This document shows positions 1 through 8,617 of a DNA stretch of 64,000 bases, one piece after another (the stretch's first letter is position 1; each line of letters begins with the position of its first letter). Location of the stretch: assembly GCA_028279655.1 (NCBI GenBank), contig JANQNH010000018.1:124001-188000 (forward strand), written 5' to 3'. The notes under the pieces were generated by a model that ran no database searches, was not told the DNA's origin, and saw nothing but the letters and a program-made list of their open reading frames with translations. Source of the DNA: Candidatus Nanoarchaeia archaeon (GTDB lineage: Archaea > Nanobdellota > Nanobdellia > Woesearchaeales > JACPBV01). The position numbers and the translations under genes were made by a program.

Positions 1-2
1 AT

Positions 3-752
3 GACCTGGATATCTTGTTGAGCTTTTTGGAGAGTGCGGATGTTAAGATCAATCTTCTCCTCAGGATGAGATTAAAGGAGAATACCATACGAACAGAGAA
101 ATACTTTGTTTTTGGAATGGCCAGCGAGATAATCAATAGAAGAGTTAGGGAACTTAGGAAGAACGATAAGATAATAAAGCTAGGGATACATTTTCATAGA
201 AAGACCCAGAACATGTCAGAATGGAACCTTAGGTATGAACTGTCTAATGTATTTGATGATGATTTCTTTAAGCATATAGATCTTGTCAATATCGGAGGGG
301 GGATACCTTCGGTTTATGCAAATACTAATGAGGATGTTATAAGGACGGTTTTTGACAGGATCCTTGAATTCAGGTCCTGGTTGAATGATAGGAAGATAGA
401 GATGATCATCGAGCCTGGGAGATACATTGCTGCTCCGGCTGTTAAGCTTATGACCCGAATTATTGCTGTGGATCAGGGCAATATAACTGTGAACGCTTCT
501 GTCTATAATTCAGATATGGATGCTATTATTGTCCCTGTTAAGCTGCTTGTTGAAGGTGAACTTTCTAAGGGCGAGGGAAAGCCTTATGTGATCAAAGGGA
601 TGACTCCTTGTTCTATGGACCTTTTTAGGTATAGGGTCTATCTTTCTTCTCCTAAGGTTGGTGATGAATTGGTGTTCTTGAATGCAGGAGCTTATAATTT
701 CAGCTCTGATTTTTGCGATCTGGATAAACTGGATGTGGAGATTGTTGAATGA
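3..752 (+). CDS. PLP-dependent decarboxylase, fold type III (5' end outside window)
   Basis: The reading frame is open from the left edge, so the start and the PLP-lysine part of the barrel lie upstream. What is visible is the second half of an ornithine/diaminopimelate/carboxynorspermidine-type decarboxylase: IGGGIP near base 291 and EPGRY near base 409, which bind the PLP phosphate in this family, then GMTPCSMD near base 598, at the place of the family's GPxCxSxD active-site loop. This C-terminal beta domain ends normally. The family decarboxylates basic amino acids in polyamine or lysine synthesis. The substrate cannot be told from this part. The gene ends five bases before a convergent phosphatase gene. 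Confidence 0.85.
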   Translation, partial: DLDILLSFLESADVKINLLLRMRLKENTIRTEKYFVFGMASEIINRRVRELRKNDKIIKLGIHFHRKTQNMSEWNLRYELSNVFDDDFFKHIDLVNIGGGIPSVYANTNEDVIRTVFDRILEFRSWLNDRKIEMIIEPGRYIAAPAVKLMTRIIAVDQGNITVNASVYNSDMDAIIVPVKLLVEGELSKGEGKPYVIKGMTPCSMDLFRYRVYLSSPKVGDELVFLNAGAYNFSSDFCDLDKLDVEIVE

Positions 753-757
753 TCTTA

Positions 758-2104
758 TCATAACCTTTTTACTACAATCAATGTCCGATCATCCTCAGCT
801 GGTCTTTTTCCACTAAACATCTCAACCTCTTTGTAGATTCCATTTACTATCTGATCTGCACTATCCTGGGAGTGCGTCAATACATAATCTATCAACCTTT
901 TCTCTTCCCATTGTTCTTTCCTTCCTGGATTGAATGTTTCTGTGATTCCATCTGAACCGAGAACTATGATCTCTCCTCTTCTCATGTGTCCTGTGTATAT
1001 TTCGTTTTCTATGCCCTTAATAACTCCAAGTATGGGTGATGAACCATCTAGTGGAATACATTTTCCATCATAAAAACTATACGGGAGAGGGAGGTGCCCA
1101 TTATTTATATAAGCATAGTCCCCATTTTTTTGTAATTCCATAAGAACTGATGAGGCAAAATAATCGTCTTTTTCATCACAGAGGGCCCTATTTATTTTAC
1201 TCATAGTCGTTACAGCTTTTTCTCCTTTATTCTCTCTTAGGAGATCACGGATTGTTCTGGAGAGTAATGAGGCTGGCAGTCCATGTCCTGTTACGTCTGA
1301 TAGAACTATCCTATATGTGTCTCCATGCTGTTTCCCTAAGCGATAATCCCCACCTACTTCTTCAGCAAACCTTATTTCATCACCTATGTCGTATCCTTCG
1401 AAAGGATCCATTGGCTCTATCAAACCTTCCTGTATCCCGTGAGCGACTTTCAGTTCTGCGTTTCTTTTAGCTAACTCGCTCTCAACCTCTGATTGTCTTG
1501 CTCTTGACCTCATATACCTTCTGGCATCCATGCCTATATGAGATATTGTCTCTCTTATGGTCCCTACATATGGATCAATATCATCTTTTTGCTTTAAGGC
1601 AACCAGATAGTCTAGTCCTTTATCTAACGCAATTATTGTTCTTTTTCTAAGAAAATAAGGTGTTCTATCTGAATCGTGCCTAAATATCACTGGTGTTTTT
1701 CTTAGTTCTTCTAATGGGAGGTCTTTTTTCTCCATGCAATAACCTGTAAATAATGGATCTGGGTTTCCAAATTGTGCGATTACCCTGTAATCTCCGTTGT
1801 TCCTTTCCATCAGGCTACCTCCTTCTATACCGAAGTAAGGGTATGGTGTGATAACCTTGCCAATAACATTTAACAGGCTTATTGCCCTTTTTGTTGGTAT
1901 CTCGTTTGGTCTTGCATCGATCCTTCTGTCAAGAAGGGCATTTAGGTGCTTGTCTAGTGATCTTAGGACATCTCCTTGCTCCTTTACCTTCTGCTCCTGG
2001 ATAGCCCACATATCTTGCAGGTTTGGAAAAAGTTTGCCAGTAAATAAGGCTTCCTGAATTCTTTCGTCTAATCCCAATTTTCTATTTGGTTGTCTTCTAT
2101 TCAT
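758..2104 (-). CDS. PP2C-type SpoIIE/RsbU serine phosphatase with N-terminal sensor region
   Basis: A 448-residue soluble protein. Residues 215-448 are a SpoIIE-type PP2C phosphatase domain: VGGDY (250-254) and DVTGHG (270-275) supply metal-binding aspartates, GSDGITE (383-389) and EDDRT near 440 complete the metal site. A short coiled coil (about 200-220) links this to a sensor-like region at 75-200 that looks GAF-like, but I cannot name it with certainty. In bacteria such enzymes dephosphorylate anti-anti-sigma proteins. Archaea lack sigma factors, so the substrate here is unknown. It converges with the decarboxylase gene and is divergent from panB. No kinase or STAS partner is visible nearby. 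Confidence 0.88.
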   Translation of the reverse strand: MNRRQPNRKLGLDERIQEALFTGKLFPNLQDMWAIQEQKVKEQGDVLRSLDKHLNALLDRRIDARPNEIPTKRAISLLNVIGKVITPYPYFGIEGGSLMERNNGDYRVIAQFGNPDPLFTGYCMEKKDLPLEELRKTPVIFRHDSDRTPYFLRKRTIIALDKGLDYLVALKQKDDIDPYVGTIRETISHIGMDARRYMRSRARQSEVESELAKRNAELKVAHGIQEGLIEPMDPFEGYDIGDEIRFAEEVGGDYRLGKQHGDTYRIVLSDVTGHGLPASLLSRTIRDLLRENKGEKAVTTMSKINRALCDEKDDYFASSVLMELQKNGDYAYINNGHLPLPYSFYDGKCIPLDGSSPILGVIKGIENEIYTGHMRRGEIIVLGSDGITETFNPGRKEQWEEKRLIDYVLTHSQDSADQIVNGIYKEVEMFSGKRPAEDDRTLIVVKRL

Positions 2105-2317
2105 CTTATTAGGACATTATGGTCTCTATTTTTTTGTATAACCTTCTCTCATTCAGGTTTTTTATGATAAAAGTATTCAGAACTTTTTCTAAATTCAAAA
2201 AAGTTGAATATTTTTGCGAATAGACAACCATTTATAAAGTTTTGGTTTAGGGAATTTTTCTTCAACATTGCCAAAATTTCATAAACCTTTTAAATAGGCC
2301 ATATTTCTATCTTACTC

Positions 2318-3055
2318 ATGACTACTCTAGACATAAAGTCAATGAAAGGAAGGGAAGCGATAACTGTTCTTACCTGTTATGACTATAGCACAGCCAGGAT
2401 ATTAGAGGAGATGGGAATAGATATCATATTGGTCGGGGATTCTTTAGGGAATGTTGTATTGGGTTATGAAAGTACTAAGGATGTTACAGTCAATGATATT
2501 GTAAGGCATACTGGAGCAGTGAGAAGAGGCGCTGTAAGCAGTTTTGTGGTTTCGGATATGCCGTATAGTTCTGATTCAAGCAAGGAGTTGGCTGTCAGGA
2601 ATGCAAATCTTCTTGTTGATGGGGGTGCAGATGCTGTTAAGGTTGAGGGGAAGCCAGAGATATGCAAATATCTTGTACAAAGCGGAATGGCTGTAATGGG
2701 GCATATCGGACATCTTCCGCAGACTGCTGAAAAACCATCTATTCATAAGGATTTTGAAAAGCTTTTGAAGGAGGCTGAGATGCTTCAGGCAGCTGGTTGT
2801 TTTGCCATTGTCATGGAGATGGTGGATAGAGATGTTGCAAGGAAGATCACTGATTTTCTTGATATTCCTACCATAGGGATAGGTGCTGGACCTTATTGTG
2901 ACGGTCAGGTTCTTGTTATCAATGATATCTTAGGGATGTATGAGGATTTTAAACCTAAATTTGTGAAGCAGTATGCTCATGTTAATGATGAGATACGTAA
3001 GGCTGTAAAGGCTTATAAGAAAGATGTTAGATCTGGGAGTTTTCCTGGCCTATAA
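2318..3055 (+). CDS. panB: 3-methyl-2-oxobutanoate hydroxymethyltransferase
   Basis: PanB transfers a hydroxymethyl group from methylene-tetrahydropterin to 2-oxoisovalerate to give ketopantoate, the first step towards pantothenate and CoA. The 245 residues carry the family signatures: LTCYDYSTARI near the N-terminus, VGDSLGNV with the Mg-binding Asp, VKVEGK, MGHIGHLPQ and IGIGAGPYCDGQVLV. It is slightly shorter than most PanB (about 260). A TATA-like TTTTAAATAG at 2288-2297 lies about 21-30 nt before the ATG and there is no Shine-Dalgarno, so the mRNA is probably leaderless. The later CoA genes start 1.3 kb downstream. The gene overlaps the convergent neighbour by 6 bp. Confidence 0.95.
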   Translation: MTTLDIKSMKGREAITVLTCYDYSTARILEEMGIDIILVGDSLGNVVLGYESTKDVTVNDIVRHTGAVRRGAVSSFVVSDMPYSSDSSKELAVRNANLLVDGGADAVKVEGKPEICKYLVQSGMAVMGHIGHLPQTAEKPSIHKDFEKLLKEAEMLQAAGCFAIVMEMVDRDVARKITDFLDIPTIGIGAGPYCDGQVLVINDILGMYEDFKPKFVKQYAHVNDEIRKAVKAYKKDVRSGSFPGL

Positions 3056-3631
3056 CTTCTGTGGATGTATTGGTCCTTTTGGCCCTCGGTGTTCTGCCCA
3101 TAGGGCATATTCTGGTGTGTTTGCTTCGTAAGTGATCACTTCTGTTTTGGGTATTTTTATCGGGCCACTATAATTGGGATTGTAAACTGTAAGGTGCACT
3201 ATTGGATGTGCACTATCATTAACATCACCTAGCAATATGGTTAATCTTTTGTATTCATAATCTGATTCTTTTTTCTCCTCATCGTCTATTTCTACCCTTC
3301 CAATTATACATTCATCTGTGAGGGCTACTCCATGGTCTCCTCTGGGTTCTACTTTGTCAACGCATCTTTCAAAAACACCATTATCCGCAAGGTAATCATA
3401 TAGATTATCGTAGGTTTTCCAGTCTTTTGCTTTAGCTACATAATGATATATAGAGATGGAATCTCCTTCTCTTGAATCAGCTTGACATAGAGTTAAATCC
3501 TCCAAATTACCCTCTACATTAGCTCTACTGTCTAGTGCCCTTAGATTTCTCATCTGAGGATAGAATCCTTGATATTTTTCATCTGATAGGGAATCATCCA
3601 AAACCTTCAATGCAAATTCTTGTGTTATCAT
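3050..3631 (-). CDS. Unknown protein, paralogue of the next gene
   Basis: A 193-residue soluble acidic protein that I do not recognise. It aligns along its whole length with the protein at 3694-4179: a shared N-terminus (xLKxLDDxLS), the block VAxAKDxxTYDNLYxYL at mid-length, a YKRxT/YKKxT strand and an xVxNPxYxGxI motif near the end. The two are tandem duplicates on the same strand with about 60 bp between them. No membrane segment, cysteine motif or catalytic signature is visible. The mixed alpha/beta pattern with the recurring YDNLY helix suggests a small globular domain. Function unknown. Its stop overlaps panB by 6 bp, tail to tail. Confidence 0.75.
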   Translation of the reverse strand: MITQEFALKVLDDSLSDEKYQGFYPQMRNLRALDSRANVEGNLEDLTLCQADSREGDSISIYHYVAKAKDWKTYDNLYDYLADNGVFERCVDKVEPRGDHGVALTDECIIGRVEIDDEEKKESDYEYKRLTILLGDVNDSAHPIVHLTVYNPNYSGPIKIPKTEVITYEANTPEYALWAEHRGPKGPIHPQKL

Positions 3632-3693
3632 TTTTTCAAAATTCTATGGTTTTTTACAATATTTTTTTGTGAAGTTGTAATGTGAAATACTTT

Positions 3694-4179
3694 CTAATCA
3701 TTTTTTAGATTATTCGTCTTCCAATCTTCGTATTTTTTAAGTGAGTCCAGGTCAGGGGAATCCACACTCCAGTCAAGAATCCTAATATCTCCTTTATATT
3801 TTGGATTGAAGACCAAAAGATCTATTACCGGAGGTTTATCTTGAAAACGCCCTGCGGAGAATGTTACTTTTTTGTATTCCATATCTTCATTTTCATGTTC
3901 AATAGCACAACCTTGAGCAAAGGCTTCCTTTCTGGTAAAGATTCCTTCATCAATAAGGTAGTTATATAGATTATCATAAGTGTCTTTATCTTTAGCTCTA
4001 GCTACATAGGTTAGTTTAGGACAACCAGATTCCATATCTATATAGACATGGGCAAGATGCAGCTCCTCTAAACCGCCTTTTTCACGTAAATCTGCAAGCC
4101 TCTTGAAATGAGGGGGTAATCCATCCTCATTTGATAAAGCATCATCCAGGTGTTTTAATTGATGATTTGTATTCGCCAT
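3694..4179 (-). CDS. Unknown protein, tandem paralogue of 3050-3631
   Basis: 161 residues, related to the downstream gene over its full length but about 30 residues shorter, missing a loop in the middle and part of the C-terminus. Conserved positions include the LDDALS start and the KDKDTYDNLYNYL helix. A TATA element (TTTATAAATA) lies about 25 nt upstream on this strand, with no ribosome site, so a leaderless start at this ATG is likely. The two paralogues are probably co-transcribed. I can assign no function. Confidence 0.72.
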   Translation of the reverse strand: MANTNHQLKHLDDALSNEDGLPPHFKRLADLREKGGLEELHLAHVYIDMESGCPKLTYVARAKDKDTYDNLYNYLIDEGIFTRKEAFAQGCAIEHENEDMEYKKVTFSAGRFQDKPPVIDLLVFNPKYKGDIRILDWSVDSPDLDSLKKYEDWKTNNLKND

Positions 4180-4262
4180 ATTTTTTAAGGTTTTGAGGCT
4201 ATTTATAAACCTTTTGTAACGTATTTATACAAAAGTGGTAATAACAGGTCTTTATTGTATTT

Positions 4263-4299
4263 GAACTTTGACCTTAGGCTGCTAACCTACATTTTGAAC
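4263..4299. repeat. 37-bp motif shared with 11868-11904, upstream of the coaBC promoter
   Basis: The 37 bases from GAACTTTGACC to ACATTTTGAAC are identical to 11868-11904, the right end of the transposon-like element before cdc48. Here the motif stands alone, without the inverted partner or target repeat. It ends 21 nt before the TTTATAAATA box (4321-4330) of coaBC. The copy near cdc48 ends 22 nt before its TATA box. It may be a solo terminus of the element or a shared upstream promoter site. Confidence 0.85.
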
Positions 4300-4352
4300 A
4301 CAGCCAATCTTGTCGTTAGATTTATAAATAGAGATTGTTTTTTGTACTGTAA

Positions 4353-5537
4353 ATGAAGACTATCGTGTTAGGGGTGACGTCGAGCATAGCATGTTATAAG
4401 GTTCTTTCTCTAATTAGCAGGCTGAAGAAGGATTTTAATATTGAGGTCATTATGACTTCGAATGCCTGTAAACTTATTTCTAGGAAAGAATTTGAAAAGA
4501 AGCTAGGGAAGAAGGTTCATAAAAAGATGTTTGTTAAGGATTTTACTTATAAGGATTACCTAAAAAGAGAGGAGATGGAGCATATTTCATTGGCTGATAA
4601 GGCTGATCTTTTTTTGGTGTGCCCTGCAACTGCAAATACTATTGGAAAGATTGCTAATGGTATTGGGGATGATCTGTTGAGTACATCTATTATGGCTACA
4701 AATGCCCCTGTTTTGATATGTCCTGCTATGAACTGTAAGATGTGGGAGAATAGGATTGTGCAGGGAAATGTTGATGGATTGAGGAAGCAGGGCTATTATT
4801 TTGTCGAGCCAGGAAAAGGGAAGTTGGCCTGTGGCTATAGTGGTTTTGGTAGATTAGCTGCTGTTGATAATATCGAGAAGGCTGTTAGAGATATTGCTGG
4901 TAAGAGAGATAGGTTGAAAGGGAAGAAAATTATAGTCACAGCCGGAGGAACTTCTGAAGAGATAGATCCTGTCAGGGCGATTACCAACAGAAGCTCTGGG
5001 AAGATGGGGATATATCTTGCAGAAGAGGCTGCTAAGATGGGTGCTTCTGTAACTTTGATTAGAGGGAATACTGATATTGAGCCTTTTGGGAAGATTAATG
5101 ATGTTAAGGTTAGTTCTGTTAAGGATATGTTTGATGCTATCAAGAAGGAGCTGAAAGGATGCGATATAATGGTTCATGCTGCTGCTGTCAGTGATTTTAC
5201 TGTTTCTAAGAAGACCAATAAGAAGATTAAATCATCAAAAAAGGTTTCATTGGAGTTGAGTCCGACAATAAAAATAATCAATGAGATAAAAAAGAGGAAT
5301 AAGAATGTAAAGTTAGTAGGGTTTAAGGCAGAGTGTAATGTCAGTAAGAAGGAAATTTTGATTAGTGCTCGAGCTTTGATGAAGAAATCTAAGGCTAATC
5401 TTATTGTTGCAAATGATGTTGGTAAGGATGTTTTTGGCTCAGAGGATAATGATGTTTATTTTGTTGGTAAAAAGGTAGAGCATGTTAAGGATAGTAAGAG
5501 GGAGATTGCTGGTAGGATCTTGGAGATGGTAAGATGA
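4353..5537 (+). CDS. coaBC: Phosphopantothenoylcysteine decarboxylase / phosphopantothenate-cysteine ligase
   Basis: Bifunctional flavoprotein of CoA synthesis: the C-terminal half joins cysteine to phosphopantothenate and the N-terminal half decarboxylates the product to phosphopantetheine. Residues 1-185 are the CoaC flavin domain, starting GVTSSIACYK, with the PAMN motif in CPAMNCKMW and the flexible-loop cysteine in ACGYSG. Residues 190-394 are the CoaB domain with TAGGTSEEIDPVR and ITNRSSGKMG. The length (394) is normal. A TATA box at 4321-4330 suggests a leaderless transcript. The stop overlaps the next start by 4 bp (ATGA), the first of two such overlaps in this CoA operon. Confidence 0.95.
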   Translation: MKTIVLGVTSSIACYKVLSLISRLKKDFNIEVIMTSNACKLISRKEFEKKLGKKVHKKMFVKDFTYKDYLKREEMEHISLADKADLFLVCPATANTIGKIANGIGDDLLSTSIMATNAPVLICPAMNCKMWENRIVQGNVDGLRKQGYYFVEPGKGKLACGYSGFGRLAAVDNIEKAVRDIAGKRDRLKGKKIIVTAGGTSEEIDPVRAITNRSSGKMGIYLAEEAAKMGASVTLIRGNTDIEPFGKINDVKVSSVKDMFDAIKKELKGCDIMVHAAAVSDFTVSKKTNKKIKSSKKVSLELSPTIKIINEIKKRNKNVKLVGFKAECNVSKKEILISARALMKKSKANLIVANDVGKDVFGSEDNDVYFVGKKVEHVKDSKREIAGRILEMVR

Positions 5538-6343
5538 GGGCTTTTGCACCTGGGAATGTAAGCTGTATCTTTAGGATTGTCAATGGTAAGTCTAAGCGGC
5601 ATAGTTTAGGGGTGGGGTTTACTGTTGATAAAGGGGTTGTTGTCAGGGTTTCAAAGAGCGAAAGGACTTTGATCTATGCTAATGGTAAAAAGATAAAGTT
5701 TCCTACAGTGGGGACTGTTATTAATGAGTTGACAACTGAGAGGGTGAAGGTTGAGATCAAGGACCAATTGCCTTCTGGAGCTGGTTTTGGATTGAGTGGA
5801 GCATCTGCTCTGGCTACTGCGTATGCATTGAACGAACTCTTTAGGCTAGGCAAGTCTAAGAGGTATCTGACTATGGTAGCTCATAATGCAGAGGTTATTA
5901 ACGGTACAGGCCTAGGGGATGTTGGAGGGCAGTATCACGGGGGTATGTGTGCTAAGTATACAAGAGGCAGCCCACTAAAGGGCGTGGAGTTTCCTGTTAA
6001 GAAGTCTTTTGTCTATTACAGGGTATTTGGTATATTGGATACTAAGAAAGTTATCAATAGCACTTTTAAGAAAGTCAGGATCAATAGAGCAGGGGATAGG
6101 GCGCTAAAAAGAATAAAATTGTTGAAGAACAAGACATTGAAGGATATTATCCGAATCTCTAGGGATTTTGCTTTTGAGAGCGGCCTGTTGAGGGATAGGA
6201 GAGTTAGAGACACGATAAGGGATGTTGAGAACAGAGGAGGGAATGCTTCTATGATAATGCTGGGGAATGCGGTTTTTGCTGATATTCCATTCAAAGGATG
6301 TAAGAGGCTTAGGATATCCAGTAAGGGGGCTTTTCTATTATGA
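5534..6343 (+). CDS. Pantoate kinase (archaeal GHMP kinase)
   Basis: The archaeal CoA route phosphorylates pantoate before beta-alanine is added, unlike bacteria. This 269-residue GHMP kinase carries the glycine-rich ATP loop LPSGAGFGLSGASAL (about 79-93) and the small-domain pattern of pantoate kinases (AHNAEVINGTGLGDVGGQ). It overlaps coaBC by 4 bp and the phosphopantothenate synthetase gene by 4 bp. That adjacency, together with the family pattern, makes the substrate assignment strong. Other GHMP kinases such as homoserine or mevalonate kinase share the loop but not this context. Confidence 0.92.
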   Translation: MRAFAPGNVSCIFRIVNGKSKRHSLGVGFTVDKGVVVRVSKSERTLIYANGKKIKFPTVGTVINELTTERVKVEIKDQLPSGAGFGLSGASALATAYALNELFRLGKSKRYLTMVAHNAEVINGTGLGDVGGQYHGGMCAKYTRGSPLKGVEFPVKKSFVYYRVFGILDTKKVINSTFKKVRINRAGDRALKRIKLLKNKTLKDIIRISRDFAFESGLLRDRRVRDTIRDVENRGGNASMIMLGNAVFADIPFKGCKRLRISSKGAFLL

Positions 6344-7071
6344 TACCAAAATCACATCCCAGGTATCTGAGCCTGAAAACAAGGGATAATATAGTTAATG
6401 GTGTAAAGATGGGGATAACCTCTGAACACGGCCTTATTGCACATGGAAGGGGAGAGGCTTTTGATTATCTTATAGGGGAAAAAACAAGGAAGTTTGGTCT
6501 GGAGGCTATTGACGCTGCTGCTTTTCTTCTGGTGAGTGCTAAGAATCCTGTGATATCAGTCAATGGTAATTTTGCTGCTTTGTGCGCGAAGGATATCGCT
6601 AGCTTAGGAAAGAAGATCCCTGCTAAGATCGAGGTCAATATCTTTCACACATCGAAGAAAAGAGAGGTTAAGATTAGGGATTTTTTAATTAAGAACGGTG
6701 CAAAAGAGGTCTTGATGCCTTCTACTGGGATTGTTAAATACATTGATCATAATCGGAGGTACTGTAATCCTTTGGGTATTGGTTCTGCTGATGTTGTTTT
6801 TGTTCCTTTGGAGGATGGTGATAGGTGTCAGGCTTTGCGTAAGATGGGCAAGGAAGTTATTACAGTTGATCTTAATCCTTTGTCTAGGACTTCTAAAAGT
6901 GCTTCTGTTACAATAGTTGATAATGTTATAAGGGCTATGCCCCTTTTGATAAAGGCTGTTGAGAGGTATAGGTCATTTAGCAAGATGGAGTTGAATGCCA
7001 GGATTAGGAAGTATGATAATAAGAAGATATTGAGTAAATCACTAAATTATATATCTAAGCGTTTCTCTTAG
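6340..7071 (+). CDS. 4-phosphopantoate-beta-alanine ligase (archaeal phosphopantothenate synthetase)
   Basis: Joins 4-phosphopantoate and beta-alanine using ATP, the second step of the archaeal pathway. The 243 residues match this archaea-only family: the start SHPRYLSLKTRDN, GLIAHGRGEAFDYLIGE, SVNGNFAALCAKD, the VNIFHTSKKR segment and the late block GIGSADVVFVPLEDGDRC, followed by TVDLNPLSRTSK. Translation is probably coupled to the pantoate kinase (4-bp overlap). The 3' end overlaps the convergent HAD phosphatase by 30 bp. With PanB and CoaBC in the window, the only step between ketopantoate and phosphopantetheine not seen here is ketopantoate reductase. Confidence 0.93.
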   Translation: MIPKSHPRYLSLKTRDNIVNGVKMGITSEHGLIAHGRGEAFDYLIGEKTRKFGLEAIDAAAFLLVSAKNPVISVNGNFAALCAKDIASLGKKIPAKIEVNIFHTSKKREVKIRDFLIKNGAKEVLMPSTGIVKYIDHNRRYCNPLGIGSADVVFVPLEDGDRCQALRKMGKEVITVDLNPLSRTSKSASVTIVDNVIRAMPLLIKAVERYRSFSKMELNARIRKYDNKKILSKSLNYISKRFS

Positions 7072-7701
7072 GTCTTTTTTATCAATTACTATGTCTGCTA
7101 CTTTCCTTAACCCTTCATCTTTGCAATCAAATGCAATTGCAAATCCAGCTGTCTCTGCTATCTTAATGTCGTTGTGATGGTCTCCTATAAAGACACATTC
7201 CTCCAATGGTATTTTCTCTCTTTTTGCTATCATTTTTAGGGCGTCTGCTTTTTTGAGCATGTCAAACTCTGTTGCTTCTACCTTTGTTATGTTTCCCTGT
7301 TTGTCGAAATGGATCCTGCTTAGGAAGACATCATCAAAGTATTCCTTATAGTCTGGTAGAGCGTACTCTAGGATGAAGTCAAGGGAGCCTGAGATTATGG
7401 CTAGCTTTATCCCTTTCTTCTTTAGAGTTTTAATGGTCTGGAGAGCACCTTCCATGAGTTTTACTTTACTTTCTTTTAATGCTTTTATGAAGTCCTGTTT
7501 CTTTGCCTTTTTTTCCACCCACATGTTTATGTCATGGTTTGCCCAATCCAGATAGCTTATTTCTCCGTTGTAGAATTTTGTTCTGACTATTTCTCTCTTT
7601 TCTTTATCGGTCTTGAAGTAATCATGGAATAACTGCCATGAGAATATTATGTTGTCTACTAATGTTCCGTCAACGTCAAAGCAAACGAGTTTGTATTTCA
7701 T
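7042..7701 (-). CDS. HAD-family phosphatase, SerB-like
   Basis: 219 residues with all four HAD motifs: the nucleophile DVDGTLVDN at 9-17, motif II ISGS near 110, a lysine (motif III) near 165, and the metal-binding GDHHNDIKIAE (motif IV). A helical cap follows motif I, as in subclass I enzymes such as phosphoserine phosphatase. The double histidine in motif IV, where GDSxND is usual, is less common. The substrate is not defined. SerA is encoded 50 kb away, so a phosphoserine role is possible but unproven. The start overlaps the end of the permease gene by 4 bp, so the two form an operon. Confidence 0.85.
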   Translation of the reverse strand: MKYKLVCFDVDGTLVDNIIFSWQLFHDYFKTDKEKREIVRTKFYNGEISYLDWANHDINMWVEKKAKKQDFIKALKESKVKLMEGALQTIKTLKKKGIKLAIISGSLDFILEYALPDYKEYFDDVFLSRIHFDKQGNITKVEATEFDMLKKADALKMIAKREKIPLEECVFIGDHHNDIKIAETAGFAIAFDCKDEGLRKVADIVIDKKDLRETLRYII

Positions 7702-8444
7702 AGTAGCAGCCTGATGGCCATGATAAAGACTATTATTATGAAGCCATATTTTATCATCCTGTTCCCTATCTTTGGGGCGTAGAGCGATCCTATAAATGCT
7801 CCTATAGATGAACCGACAAGGATTGTGAGACCATAGGTAAAGTGAAAGAACCCATTTATTGCAAAGATGGCAAAGGCTACTATATCTGAAGCTATGCCTG
7901 GAATCTTTCTTGTTCCTGCACTCTGCAGGAAGGTTTTACCAAATATGAATAGAAGAACATAACTCATTATTGCACCATATCCTCCACCAAAGAATCCAGC
8001 GTAGATACCAATGAAGAAGATAATTATTGAGGCGATTATCCATGACTTAGCAGTGATCTCTACTTTCTTCTCTACCATCCCAACATCCTTTCGAAATATA
8101 ATAAATACCAGGATGATTAGTGTAAATACAGCGATGGACTTCTTCACCAGCTCCTCGTTTAGGCTTATAACAACACTGGAGCCAATTGCTGTACCTGAGA
8201 CAAGGGATGCAACCATCATAAGTCCAACCTTGTAGTCTATCAGTTTGTGCTTTGCGAAGTTATAGGTCCCTACTGATGTAGCTACAATGCTTCGGAATTT
8301 TGATGTGCCTATTGCTGTCTGAGGAGAGAGTCCAAAGAACATGAGCAGAGGAACCATTATCAGCGCTCCACCCCCTATCAAGGTCCCGTACATACCTGTG
8401 AAGATGCTAATAATAAATAGGGTAGCTAGGATTAGTAAGTTCAT
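7698..8444 (-). CDS. TauE/SafE-family membrane permease
   Basis: An integral membrane protein of about 248 residues with seven or eight hydrophobic segments. The N-terminal repeat has the family's glycine-rich TGxxGTLIGGGALIMVPLL pattern and GTSKF, and the second repeat has GxYAGFFGGGYGAIM and the GTRKIPG counterpart. TauE/SafE proteins export or import sulfite, sulfoacetate and other organosulfur anions; the substrate here is unknown. The open frame continues 32 codons upstream, but that extension is not membrane-like, so I start at the ATG opening MNLLILATLF. The downstream HAD gene overlaps by 4 bp. Confidence 0.88.
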   Translation of the reverse strand: MNLLILATLFIISIFTGMYGTLIGGGALIMVPLLMFFGLSPQTAIGTSKFRSIVATSVGTYNFAKHKLIDYKVGLMMVASLVSGTAIGSSVVISLNEELVKKSIAVFTLIILVFIIFRKDVGMVEKKVEITAKSWIIASIIIFFIGIYAGFFGGGYGAIMSYVLLFIFGKTFLQSAGTRKIPGIASDIVAFAIFAINGFFHFTYGLTILVGSSIGAFIGSLYAPKIGNRMIKYGFIIIVFIMAIRLLL

Positions 8445-8617
8445 GATGTGTTGGTTATTGGGGTGGTATAATAAACTTTCTCTGTTGATCTGTGACAATG
8501 CTGTGTTTCGTGCGCATATTGTACTGATACATACAGCCAAGTATTTTCGCAGGACGATTTTTTTTTGATTGGACTTTAATTTACAGCATTGTCACTTAAG
8601 ATGAATGCCTTCTCTAA

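Noticed and set aside
4263-4299. CRISPR repeat
   Set aside because: A 37-bp sequence starting with GTTC on one strand looks repeat-like, but the copies are 7.6 kb apart, no spacer-repeat array exists and no cas gene is seen.
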